Source of the DNA: CAIYRG01 sp964494505
GTDB lineage: Bacteria; Pseudomonadota; Alphaproteobacteria; Micropepsales; Micropepsaceae
Assembly (NCBI GenBank): GCA_964494505.1
Contig: CAZBRO010000023.1
Span: 1 to 64,000 of the forward strand
Length of the DNA stretch: 64,000 nucleotides
Direction: 5' to 3'
Shown: positions 18,668-27,212 of the stretch, piece after piece
How the letters are laid out: every line of letters starts with the position of its first letter
Numbering within the stretch: the stretch's first letter is position 1
Position numbers and translations under genes: made by a program
Notes under the pieces: model-generated
Database searches by the model: none
The model's input: only the letters and a program-made list of their open reading frames with translations
Told to the model about the DNA's origin: nothing

Positions 18668-21625
18668 ATGACTGCTGAATCGAAAGAAAATCGCACCCCC
18701 AAAGGGACCTCTCCCAACGAGGTTCTGGACGCCACGTCCTTCCTGTTCGGCACCAATGCCAGCTTCATCGAAGGGCTGTATGCGCAATATTTGAGCGACC
18801 CCAACTCGGTCGACGGCACCTGGCGGGCCTTTTTCGACGCCCTGGGCGAGAAAGGGCTCTCGACTTCGCAACTCGGGGGCGGGCCCTCATGGCGGCGCGG
18901 CGCGAGGCTGGCGCTCGCCGACGGCGAGCTGGTCTCGGCGCTGACCGGAGACTGGGGCACCCCTTCGAAGACAGCGCCGTCAGCAGCGCCGGCCCAGGCT
19001 TCGGCGGCCGCCTCGGGTGCCGGCGCGAAGGCCTCCATCCGCGCCATCCAGCTCGTGCGCGCCTATCGCGTCATGGGCCATCTCGAAGCCAATCTCGACC
19101 CGCTCGGGCTCGACAAGAAGAAGCCCTACCCGCAGCTGCAGCCGTCCTTTTACGGCTTCCACGACAGCGACCTCGACAAGCCCATCTTCATGGATGGCGT
19201 CATGGGGCTGGAATCGGCCACGCCGCGCCAGATGGTGGACATCCTGCGCCGCACCTATTGCGGCCCCATCGGCTACGAGTTCATGCACATCAACGATCCG
19301 GAGCAGAAGGATTGGCTCCAGCGCCGGATCGAAGGCCCCGACAAGCACATCGTCTTCACCCGCGAAGGCAAGCGCGCGATCCTGAACAAGCTGATCGAGG
19401 CGGAAGCCTTCGAGAAATTCTGCGGCGTGAAATTCGTCGGCACCAAGCGCTTCGGACTCGACGGCGGCGAATCGCTGATTCCGGCCATGGAGCAGATCAT
19501 CAAGCGCGGCGGCCAGCTGGGCGTGAAGGACATCGTGCTCGGCATGCCCCATCGCGGGCGGCTGAACGTGCTCGCCAACGTCATGGCCAAGCCCTATCGC
19601 CAGCTGTTCCACGAATTCGCCGGCGGCTCGGCCAAGCCCTCCGACGTGCAGGGGTCGGGCGATGTGAAATACCATCTCGGCGCCTCGTCCGACCGTTCCT
19701 TCGGCGGGAACGATGTCCATCTCTCGCTGACCGCCAACCCGTCGCATCTGGAGGCGGTCAATCCGGTGGTGCTCGGCAAGGCCCGCGCCAAGCAATATCA
19801 GAACGACGACAAGATCACGCGCGCCTCCGTGCTGCCGCTGCTGCTCCATGGCGATGCCGCGTTCGCAGGCCAGGGCGTGGTGGCGGAATGCTTCGCCATG
19901 TCCGGCACCAAAGGCTTCAAGACCGGCGGCACGATCCATTTCATCGTCAACAACCAGATCGGATTCACCACCGCGCCGATCTATTCGCGGTCCTCGCCTT
20001 ACCCGTCCGATGTCGCCTTGATGGTGCAGGCGCCGATCTTCCACGTGAACGGCGACGACCCCGAAGCGGTGGTGCATTGCGCCCGCATCGCAACCGAATT
20101 CCGCCAGCTCTTCCACAAGGACGTGGTGCTGGACATGTTCTGCTACCGCCGCTTCGGCCACAACGAAGGCGACGAACCTTCCTTCACGCAGCCCCTGATG
20201 TACCGCGCCATCAAGGATCATCCGACGACGCTGGATATCTATTCCAAGCGGCTGATCGATGAGGGCGTCGTCGCCAAGGACGAAGTGGAGGGCATGATCG
20301 CGAGCTTCCATCAGCGGCTCGAAGACGAGCTCGATGTCGCGAAAGCGCATCTTCCCAACAAGGCCGATTGGCTGGACGGCCGCTGGACGGGTCTGGAAAC
20401 CGCACCCCGCGGCGACCGCCGGGGCACCACCGATGTGGACATGGAGACGCTCAAGCGGGTGGGTCTGGCGATTTCCGCCATCCCCGAGGGTTTCCACGCC
20501 CACCGCACCATCCAGCGCCTGATGCAGAACAAGCAGCAGATGATCGAAACCGGCGAAGGCATCGATTGGGCGACCGGCGAAGCCTTGGCCTTCGGCACGC
20601 TCCTGGACGAAGGCACGTTCGTGCGCCTCTCAGGCCAGGATTCCGCGCGCGGCACGTTCTCCCAGCGGCACGCCAAATTGGTCGATCAGGAAACCGAGCA
20701 TCGCTATACGCCGCTCAACCATATCGGCGAGGGCCAGGCGGAATTCGAGGCCATCGATTCGCTGCTTTCGGAAGAAGCCGTGGTCGGGTTCGAGTATGGC
20801 TACAGCCTCGCCGAACCCAAGGCTCTGGTTCTCTGGGAGGCGCAGTTTGGCGATTTCGCCAATGGCGCGCAGGTGATCATCGATCAGTTCATCGCGTCGG
20901 GCGAAATGAAATGGCTGCGCATGTCGGGCCTCGTGATGCTGCTGCCGCACGGCTTCGAGGGTCAGGGACCGGAACATTCCTCCGCCCGCCTCGAACGCTA
21001 TTTGCAGCTTTGCGCCGACGACAATATGCAGGTCGCCAATTGCACCACGCCAGCCAATTATTTCCACGTGCTGCGCCGGCAGATGCACCGCAATTTCCGC
21101 AAGCCACTGATCCTGATGACGCCGAAATCGCTGCTGCGCCACAAGCGCTGCATCTCGAAGCTCTCCGAATTCGGGCCGGGCTCGTCGTTTCATCGCGTGC
21201 TGTGGGACGATGCGGAATATCTCCCCGGTTCGACCATCACGTTGAAACGGAACGAGGAGATCAAGCGCGTCGTGCTGTGCAGCGGCAAGGTCTATTACGA
21301 CCTTCTCGAGGAGCGCGAGAAGCGCGGCGAAGCGCGGATCCAGCTCCTGCGCATCGAGCAGCTTTATCCGTTCCCGGGGCTTGCGCTCACCGATGAGCTG
21401 ACGCGGTTCCCCAATGCCGAGATCATCTGGTGCCAGGAAGAGCCCAAGAACCAGGGGGCCTGGATGGCAATCGCACCCTCGATCGAAAGCGTGATGGAAC
21501 AGCTGGGCCGCAAGGGGCCGCTTCGCTATACCGGACGCAGGGCATCCGCCTCGCCCGCGGCTGGTCAGGCGAGCCAGCATCAGGCGGAACTCAAAGCCTT
21601 CCTCGACGAAGCCCTGTCTCTTTGA
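18668..21625 (+). CDS. sucA: 2-oxoglutarate dehydrogenase E1 component
   Basis: SucA is the thiamine-diphosphate-dependent decarboxylase of the oxoglutarate dehydrogenase complex. The 985-residue product has the E1o-specific N-terminal segment (FLFGTNASFIEGLYAQYL) that docks to the complex, the HRGRLNVLANVMAKP motif, and the ThDP/Mg region around HGDAAFAGQGVVAECF and FGHNEGDEPSFTQP. I chose ATG 18668; an upstream ATG at 18608 would add 20 basic, non-conserved residues. The stop is followed by a REP-like palindrome pair before sucB. Confidence 0.96.
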   Translation: MTAESKENRTPKGTSPNEVLDATSFLFGTNASFIEGLYAQYLSDPNSVDGTWRAFFDALGEKGLSTSQLGGGPSWRRGARLALADGELVSALTGDWGTPSKTAPSAAPAQASAAASGAGAKASIRAIQLVRAYRVMGHLEANLDPLGLDKKKPYPQLQPSFYGFHDSDLDKPIFMDGVMGLESATPRQMVDILRRTYCGPIGYEFMHINDPEQKDWLQRRIEGPDKHIVFTREGKRAILNKLIEAEAFEKFCGVKFVGTKRFGLDGGESLIPAMEQIIKRGGQLGVKDIVLGMPHRGRLNVLANVMAKPYRQLFHEFAGGSAKPSDVQGSGDVKYHLGASSDRSFGGNDVHLSLTANPSHLEAVNPVVLGKARAKQYQNDDKITRASVLPLLLHGDAAFAGQGVVAECFAMSGTKGFKTGGTIHFIVNNQIGFTTAPIYSRSSPYPSDVALMVQAPIFHVNGDDPEAVVHCARIATEFRQLFHKDVVLDMFCYRRFGHNEGDEPSFTQPLMYRAIKDHPTTLDIYSKRLIDEGVVAKDEVEGMIASFHQRLEDELDVAKAHLPNKADWLDGRWTGLETAPRGDRRGTTDVDMETLKRVGLAISAIPEGFHAHRTIQRLMQNKQQMIETGEGIDWATGEALAFGTLLDEGTFVRLSGQDSARGTFSQRHAKLVDQETEHRYTPLNHIGEGQAEFEAIDSLLSEEAVVGFEYGYSLAEPKALVLWEAQFGDFANGAQVIIDQFIASGEMKWLRMSGLVMLLPHGFEGQGPEHSSARLERYLQLCADDNMQVANCTTPANYFHVLRRQMHRNFRKPLILMTPKSLLRHKRCISKLSEFGPGSSFHRVLWDDAEYLPGSTITLKRNEEIKRVVLCSGKVYYDLLEEREKRGEARIQLLRIEQLYPFPGLALTDELTRFPNAEIIWCQEEPKNQGAWMAIAPSIESVMEQLGRKGPLRYTGRRASASPAAGQASQHQAELKAFLDEALSL

Positions 21626-21638
21626 TCTAACCAAACCG

Positions 21639-21719
21639 CCCCTCACCCTTCGGCAAGCTCAGGGTGAGGGGTCTTCTCTTCCTCATGCCGAGCTTGTCGA
21701 AGCATGAGGTCGCAAGGGT
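21639..21719. repeat. REP-like palindrome doublet between sucA and sucB
   Basis: Two hairpins lie in the 99-base sucA-sucB gap. The first has 11-bp perfect arms (21639-21649 and 21661-21671, CCCCTCACCCT type) around a CGGCAAGCTC loop. The second has 8-bp arms (21681-21688 and 21712-21719) around a loop that is nearly the reverse complement of the first. They are therefore two inverted copies of one repeat unit of the CTTCGACAAGCTC type seen often between genes in alphaproteobacteria. In the transcript they would form stem-loops inside the operon. Confidence 0.8.
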
Positions 21720-21724
21720 TCAAG

Positions 21725-22960
21725 ATGAGCATCGAAATCAAAGTCCCGGCGATGGGCGAATCCGTCACCGAAGCCACCATTGCCCGCTGGCTCAAGAAGG
21801 AAGGCGATCCCGTCAAGGAAGACGAACCGCTGGTCGAGCTCGAAACCGACAAGGTGAATGTGGAGGTGCCCTCGCCAGCGGCGGGCGTGCTGGAACACAT
21901 CAGCGTGCAGCAGGGCGGCACGGTGAATGTCGGGACGGTCTTGGGCGCGGTCGCGGAAGGTGCTGCGGCGAAACCCGGGCCCGCCAAGACCGAAACCGTG
22001 AAACCCGAAGCCGCCAAACCGGCCAAGATAGAAGCGGCAAAAACCGAACCCAAGCCGGCGCCGGTCGAGGTGCCGCCTCCGCCGCCATCGGTCAGACGCA
22101 TCGCCGAAGAAACAAAGCTCGATACCTCTGCTATTGCCGGCAGCGGCAAACACGGACAGGTCACCAAGGCCGACGCATTGGCAGCCCTGGAGCAGGTCAA
22201 GGCCGCAGCGCCCGCGCGTCCGGCACCCGCGCCTCAGCCGTCAGGGCCTCGCGGCAGAGCCGAACGTGAAGAGCGCGTGCCGATGTCGCGCCTGCGCAAG
22301 ACAATCGCGCTGCGGCTGAAAGAATCACAGGACATCGCGGCCCAGCTCACCACCTTCAACGAAGCCGACATGAGCCACGTGATGGCGCTGCGCGCGGCCT
22401 ACAAGGACGGCTTCGAAAAGAAGCACGGCGTGAAGCTCGGCTTCATGGCCTTTTTTGTGAAGGCGTGCATTGCGGCGCTGAAGGAAATCCCTTCGGTCAA
22501 TGCCGAGATCGACGGCGACGACATCGTCTACAAGAATTATTACGATATCGGCGTGGCGGTCTCGACCGATCGCGGACTTGTGGTGCCCGTGGTGCGCGAT
22601 GCGGACCTGCTCTCGCTTGCCGGCATCGAAAAACAGATCAACGAATATGCGACGCGCGCCCGCGACAACAAGTTGAAGCTGGAAGAACTGCTGGGCGGCA
22701 CGTTCACCATCACCAATGGCGGCGTGTTCGGCTCGCTGATGTCGACGCCGATCCTGAACCTGCCGCAGACCGGAATCCTCGGCATGCACAAGATCCAGAA
22801 CCGGCCCGTGGCCATCGGGGACAAGGTGGAAATCCGCCCCATGATGTATTTGGCGCTCTCCTATGATCACCGTCTGGTGGACGGACGCGAGGCCGTCACC
22901 TTCCTGGTGCGCGTGAAAGAAAACCTGGAAGACCCGCAGCGGCTGCTGCTGGACCTCTAA
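21725..22960 (+). CDS. sucB: Dihydrolipoamide succinyltransferase (OGDH E2)
   Basis: The 411-residue E2 has one N-terminal lipoyl domain with the lipoylated lysine K43 in ETDKVNVEVPSP, a long proline/alanine/lysine linker (about 84-120), a peripheral subunit-binding domain (about 122-160), and the catalytic acyltransferase domain ending with HRLVDGREAVTFL, which holds the catalytic His and Asp. ATG 21725 follows an AAGGG site; an upstream ATG in frame at 21704 would only add seven residues. Confidence 0.97.
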   Translation: MSIEIKVPAMGESVTEATIARWLKKEGDPVKEDEPLVELETDKVNVEVPSPAAGVLEHISVQQGGTVNVGTVLGAVAEGAAAKPGPAKTETVKPEAAKPAKIEAAKTEPKPAPVEVPPPPPSVRRIAEETKLDTSAIAGSGKHGQVTKADALAALEQVKAAAPARPAPAPQPSGPRGRAEREERVPMSRLRKTIALRLKESQDIAAQLTTFNEADMSHVMALRAAYKDGFEKKHGVKLGFMAFFVKACIAALKEIPSVNAEIDGDDIVYKNYYDIGVAVSTDRGLVVPVVRDADLLSLAGIEKQINEYATRARDNKLKLEELLGGTFTITNGGVFGSLMSTPILNLPQTGILGMHKIQNRPVAIGDKVEIRPMMYLALSYDHRLVDGREAVTFLVRVKENLEDPQRLLLDL

Positions 22961-22963
22961 GCC

Positions 22964-24364
22964 ATGGCCGATAATTTCGACGTCGTGGTTATCGGAGGCG
23001 GGCCGGGCGGCTACAATTGCGCGATCCGGCTGGGGCAGCTTGGACTGAAGGCGGCTTGCGTGGACAAGCGCGGGCCGTTCGGCGGGACGTGCCTCAACAT
23101 TGGCTGCATCCCCTCCAAGGCGCTCCTGCATGCGAGCGACCTCTATCAGATGGCGAAGAGCGACTTCAAAACCTTCGGCATCAGCGGAGAATTCGGCGTC
23201 GATCTCACCGCCATGATGGCACACAAGGACAAGGTCGTCGGCGAGCTGACCAAGGGCGTCGCCTATCTGTTCCGCAAGAACAAGGTCGAAGGCATCGTCG
23301 GGGAAGGAAAAATCACCGCGCCCGGCAAAGTGAGCGTGAAAACGGCTGATGGGACACGCGAATTGACCGCCAAGCACATCGTCATCGCCACGGGCTCGGA
23401 TGTGGCGCCGCTTCCCGGCGTCGCCATCGACGAGAAGAGGATCGTGTCGTCGACCGGCGCGCTGTCGCTCCCCTCCGCGCCGAAGCGGCTGTTGGTGGTG
23501 GGCGCGGGCGTGATCGGATTGGAGCTGGGTTCGGTGTGGCGGCGCTTGGGTTCGGAGGTGCTTGTGGTCGAATTCCTCGACCGCATCGTGCCGGGCATCG
23601 ATCTGGAAGTGGCCAAGCAATTCCAGCGCCTGCTGGAACGCCAGGGCATGACGTTCAAGCTCGCCAGCAAAGTCGTGGGTGTGGAGGCGAAGGGCGATGC
23701 CTATGCCGTGGCGGTCGAACCCGCCAAAGGCGGCGCGCGCGAGACGTTCGATGCGGACGTGATCCTCGTCGCCATCGGGCGCCATCCGTATACGGATGGG
23801 CTCGGGCTGGAGGAGGCCGGCGTCAAGCGCGATTCGCGCGGCCGGGTGATGACGGACGACCACTACAAGACCAACGTGACCGGCATCTGGGCGATCGGGG
23901 ATTGCCGCGAGGGGCCTATGCTCGCGCACAAGGCCGAGGACGAAGCCATCGCCTGCGCCGAGCGCATCGCGGGGCGCGCGGGCCATGTGAACTACGACGC
24001 GATTCCATCGGTGATCTACACCTATCCGGAGGTCGCCACCGTCGGCAAAACCGAGGAAGAGTTGAAGGCGGCGGGTGTCGCTTACAAGATCGGCAAATTC
24101 CCCTTCACCGCGAACGCGCGCGCCAAGACGAACATATCGACCGAAGGCTTCGTCAAGATCATCGCCGATGCGGCGACCGATCGCGTGCTCGGCGTGCACA
24201 TGATCGGCCCGGACGTGGGCAACATGATCGGGGAAGCGTGCGTCGCGATGGAATTTTCCGCGTCGTCCGAGGACATCGCGCGCACCTGCCACGCGCATCC
24301 CACGCTGGCCGAAGCGATCCGTCAGGCCGCCATGGCCGTCGACGGCTGGTCCATGCAGATATAG
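22964..24364 (+). CDS. lpdA: Dihydrolipoyl dehydrogenase (E3)
   Basis: E3 reoxidises the lipoyl groups with FAD and NAD. The 466-residue product shows the FAD loop VIGGGPGGYNCA, the redox disulfide in GGTCLNIGC (C43, C48), the NAD loop VVGAGVIGLELGSVW and the C-terminal His-Glu pair in HAHPTLAEA. The start is 3 bases after sucB, so translation is likely coupled. It is the last gene of the hem-suc block and is followed at once by a terminator. Confidence 0.97.
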   Translation: MADNFDVVVIGGGPGGYNCAIRLGQLGLKAACVDKRGPFGGTCLNIGCIPSKALLHASDLYQMAKSDFKTFGISGEFGVDLTAMMAHKDKVVGELTKGVAYLFRKNKVEGIVGEGKITAPGKVSVKTADGTRELTAKHIVIATGSDVAPLPGVAIDEKRIVSSTGALSLPSAPKRLLVVGAGVIGLELGSVWRRLGSEVLVVEFLDRIVPGIDLEVAKQFQRLLERQGMTFKLASKVVGVEAKGDAYAVAVEPAKGGARETFDADVILVAIGRHPYTDGLGLEEAGVKRDSRGRVMTDDHYKTNVTGIWAIGDCREGPMLAHKAEDEAIACAERIAGRAGHVNYDAIPSVIYTYPEVATVGKTEEELKAAGVAYKIGKFPFTANARAKTNISTEGFVKIIADAATDRVLGVHMIGPDVGNMIGEACVAMEFSASSEDIARTCHAHPTLAEAIRQAAMAVDGWSMQI

Positions 24365-24394
24365 AAAAGCCCTGCGGTTTCCCGCAGGGCTTTT
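24365..24394. terminator. Rho-independent terminator after lpdA
   Basis: A perfect 13-bp stem (24365-24377 with 24382-24394, AAAAGCCCTGCGG type) encloses a 4-base TTTC loop and ends in TTTT. The symmetrical A/T ends let it work in both directions, serving lpdA and the convergent DUF992 gene. Confidence 0.92.
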
Positions 24395-24426
24395 CTCACG
24401 AAAGGCGATCAGCCATTTGTTGGCGA

Positions 24427-24906
24427 TCAGCCTCTCGCGAACTTGAGATTCAACGCGCCGATTCCCGCCGCCACGTTCAATCCGGTATTGCCTTCGATGC
24501 TGATCGGCTGCAGCGCGATCGACTTGTCGAATCCGCCGAGCAGCACATTGGCGCCGACGCCCACGCCGACAGTCGCACTCGCCGACACGCCGCCATAGCC
24601 GCCTTCCAGCGCGCCCGGCTTCATATCGGAGGACGGCGCAATCACGTCCCAGATCAGCACGCCGCCTTTGGTGTAGCCGATATCGACGCCGACCTTGGAA
24701 ATGTCGCCGACATAATGTTCGCCGTTGCCTTTATTCGGCGCGTAATTGCAGCGCACTTCCTTGGACGAGCCCAGGATATAGCCCCAGCCGCTGTCCACAT
24801 TGCAGGTGAGAACGCCCACTTTAACGCCCGCCGCATCGGCGGGTACCGCAAGCGCAGCCACAGCAAAAGCCGCCGCACTCACGGCAATCGCAAATCTCTT
24901 GGTCAT
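24427..24906 (-). CDS. DUF992 exported protein
   Basis: The 159-residue product has a signal peptide (about 1-25, ending VPADAA) and the DUF992 pattern: VGVLTCNVDSGWGYILGSS at the start of the mature part, DISKVGVDIGYTKGGVLIW in the middle and a glycine-rich ASATVGVGVGANVLLGG near the end. The family is common in alphaproteobacteria, is probably periplasmic or outer-membrane associated, and has no known function. Start 24906 is set by a GGAGG site 8 bases upstream. Confidence 0.88.
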   Translation of the reverse strand: MTKRFAIAVSAAAFAVAALAVPADAAGVKVGVLTCNVDSGWGYILGSSKEVRCNYAPNKGNGEHYVGDISKVGVDIGYTKGGVLIWDVIAPSSDMKPGALEGGYGGVSASATVGVGVGANVLLGGFDKSIALQPISIEGNTGLNVAAGIGALNLKFARG

Positions 24907-25038
24907 CTTCGCCTCCTTCTCATCCCCACCATCTGGGGGCGGATGAAACACGCCGCCCCGCGCGGGTTCGCACGGGAGCACTGAGGGGAAAACGTGTGCG
25001 GAGGGAGTAGGGTTCCGAACGAGAATATGACGGAACCT

Positions 25039-25467
25039 TCACCTCCAGGGATCGTAGGTGCCGAACGTCCAGATGTATCCTTCGCAATCCCGCGCCGTGT
25101 AGTCGCGCCCGCCATAATCCTGATCGACCGGCAGGCGCAGGATTTCGGCGCCGCCTTCCTTGGCGCGGGCGTAATGGGCGTCGCAATCGCTGACGACGAC
25201 ATAGATTCCGTGGGTGTTGACGCTGTCCTTGGTCGCGGGCGGCTGCACCCATTTGCCGTATTCGCCCTGGTTCGGATGCGAGCTGAGCATGATCATGCCA
25301 TCGCCAAAAGTGAGTTGAGCATGCGCGACCGAGCCGTCCGGGCCATCATAGACGGCCTGCTTGTCGAAGCCGAAGACATTGCAAAGAAATTCAATGGCTC
25401 CCTTGGCATCACGATAGCGCATGGTGGGAATGACGGTCACGCGGGTGTTTTTGGCAAGCTCGGCCAT
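25039..25467 (-). CDS. VOC (glyoxalase/PhnB-like) superfamily protein
   Basis: This 142-residue protein has the paired beta-alpha-beta-beta-beta units of the vicinal oxygen chelate fold: VTVIPTMRYRDAKGAIEFL at the start and the repeat beginning GIYVVVSDCDAHYARAKEGGAEIL, ending GYIWTFGTYDP. Such proteins are metal-dependent enzymes or drug-binding proteins; the substrate is not evident. ATG 25467 follows AAGGAG. It starts 10 bases after the flavin monooxygenase stop and is probably its operon partner. Confidence 0.85.
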   Translation of the reverse strand: MAELAKNTRVTVIPTMRYRDAKGAIEFLCNVFGFDKQAVYDGPDGSVAHAQLTFGDGMIMLSSHPNQGEYGKWVQPPATKDSVNTHGIYVVVSDCDAHYARAKEGGAEILRLPVDQDYGGRDYTARDCEGYIWTFGTYDPWR

Positions 25468-25477
25468 TTGTATCTCC

Positions 25478-26725
25478 TTACGGTTGCGCGGCGCGTTCGC
25501 CCGTCTCCACATGCTCGGGGCGAAAGCCGATGCCGACGAGCCGCGCCGGTAGGCGGCGCAGGAAAGCATAGCGATTTAACAATTTCACGAAGAGAGGCGG
25601 TTTCGGCTCTCTCTTCAGATTGAGCACGCGGGTCATCACGCGATTCTGGACGAACAATTGCATGCTCTGCGTCAGCTTCGTGGGCAGCATCCGCCGCGAC
25701 TGTACTTTCTTGAGTTCAGCCGGTGGTGGAGCCCCGAGGCGCAAGCTCGCCATGAGGATATTGGCGGCGGCCACCGCGTCCTGGATCGCCAGATTGATCC
25801 CCACCCCGCCGATGGGCGACATCGCGTGTGCGGAATCCCCGATGCAGAGCAGCCCCGGCCGGCACCATTGCGTCAACCGGTCGACCGTGACGGTGAGAAG
25901 CTTCACCTGATCCCAGTCGGCGAGCTCGGCGACGCGATCCTGAAATTCCGGCGCGATGCGCACAATCGCCTTGCGTATCGAATCCAGGCCTTGCGCGTGC
26001 AGGGTTTCCGCAGCGCCCTTCGGAATCACCAGCGCGCATTGCCAATAGTCGCCGCGGTCGAGCGTCACGAAAATCGCACCCGCCGCGATGCGGCCGAAGA
26101 TGGTCGCGGGATCGGTGGCGCGACGGGATAACCGCATCCACAGCACGTCGATGGGCACGCCGAAATCCTGGCGGGGCAGCTCCGCCTTTTCGCGCACGAT
26201 GGAATGGCGGCCATCGGCGCCGATGGTCAGATCGGCCCGGATCGTCAGAGGGCCTTGCGGCGTCTTCGCCACGACACCCGCGACCGCGGCGCCGGCGAAA
26301 ACAAGATCGGTGGCTTCGGCCTGCATGAGCAGACGAAAGCCCGGATAGGCCTTGGCCTTGCCCGCGAGAAAATCCAGGAAATCCCATTGCGGCATCAGCG
26401 CTATGAATTTGGCGTGCGCCGGCACATGGCTGAAATCGGCTATCTTCACCGGCACGCCGCCGATAACGCCGGAAAGCTCGCGCACCTCCTGATGCGGCCG
26501 CTTCAGGAATTCGTCGAGCAGGCCGAGTTCATACATGATCTCGAGCGTGGAAGGATGCACCGTGTCGCCCCGGAAGTCGCGCAGGAAGTCCTCGTGCTTC
26601 TCCAGCACGATCACGTCGATGCCGGCGCGCGCGAGGAGAAATCCCAACACCATGCCGGCAGGGCCGCCGCCCACGATGCAGCAGCGGGTCCGCATTTCCG
26701 GCGCGGGCGATTTTTCGGCCATCAT
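25478..26725 (-). CDS. FAD-dependent monooxygenase, PHBH fold
   Basis: The 415-residue product belongs to the aromatic-hydroxylase-like flavoproteins. It has the FAD loop CCIVGGGPAGMVLGFLL, the second motif LTIGADGRHSIVR and the GDSAHAMSPIGGVGINLAI motif that contacts FAD ribityl and phosphate. Its substrate is unknown; small aromatic, quinone-precursor or polyketide compounds are typical for the fold. It heads a two-gene unit with the VOC protein. I prefer the ATG at 26725, where two methionines are adjacent. Confidence 0.88.
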   Translation of the reverse strand: MMAEKSPAPEMRTRCCIVGGGPAGMVLGFLLARAGIDVIVLEKHEDFLRDFRGDTVHPSTLEIMYELGLLDEFLKRPHQEVRELSGVIGGVPVKIADFSHVPAHAKFIALMPQWDFLDFLAGKAKAYPGFRLLMQAEATDLVFAGAAVAGVVAKTPQGPLTIRADLTIGADGRHSIVREKAELPRQDFGVPIDVLWMRLSRRATDPATIFGRIAAGAIFVTLDRGDYWQCALVIPKGAAETLHAQGLDSIRKAIVRIAPEFQDRVAELADWDQVKLLTVTVDRLTQWCRPGLLCIGDSAHAMSPIGGVGINLAIQDAVAAANILMASLRLGAPPPAELKKVQSRRMLPTKLTQSMQLFVQNRVMTRVLNLKREPKPPLFVKLLNRYAFLRRLPARLVGIGFRPEHVETGERAAQP

Positions 26726-26755
26726 GCCGCCTTCGGGTTTGGCGCGTTCCGCCTC

Positions 26756-27085
26756 CTAAGCCATACCGCGGCATGCGTCCGCGCAGGAGCGGCAGGCCGC
26801 GACACAGGGTTCCATGCCCTCCAGCCGCGCGCAATCCTCCGCACAGGTGTCGCAGATTTCGGCGCAAAGCCCGCAGGCCCGGGCATGGAATTGGCTTTTG
26901 TGGGCCATGAGATCGGCCGCGAAGTGACAGGCGGCGACGCAATCCATCATCAGGCGGAAATGCTGGGGCCGGACATGCTCGCCGCCCCTTTCCAGGCATT
27001 CGGTCATGGCCGAAGCCAGACACACCGTGTGACAGCGAAGCGCCTGCTCGATGGCGGCGCGGGTTTCGAGCGAGAATTGATTCAT
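26756..27085 (-). CDS. Four-helix-bundle copper storage protein, Csp3-like
   Basis: The 109-residue product contains 14 cysteines (positions 18, 22, 30, 49, 53, 71, 74, 78, 81, 85, 94, 98, 101, 105), mostly in CxxxC or CxxC spacing on predicted helices. This matches the DUF326/Csp family, in which a four-helix bundle is lined with cysteines that hold many Cu(I) ions. There is no signal peptide, which points to the cytosolic Csp3 type rather than exported Csp1. It starts at ATG 27085 after a GGAG site and stands 30 bases upstream of the flavin monooxygenase gene, so co-transcription is possible. Confidence 0.88.
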   Translation of the reverse strand: MNQFSLETRAAIEQALRCHTVCLASAMTECLERGGEHVRPQHFRLMMDCVAACHFAADLMAHKSQFHARACGLCAEICDTCAEDCARLEGMEPCVAACRSCADACRGMA

Positions 27086-27212
27086 CGGGAGCAGCTCCGG
27101 CGGATTCAGCCGTGAACGGCCACGTCCAGCCTTCCGTTCCACCTTTCGCTTGCACTCGGCACGGCCCGGGATTTTCGCTAGTTTGTGAAGCTCGACCGAA
27201 CGGGAGGAACCC

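Noticed and set aside
22325..24298. A 657-codon minus-strand frame over sucB and lpdA
   Set aside because: Shadow frame; low-complexity His/Arg-rich translation and no conserved motif.
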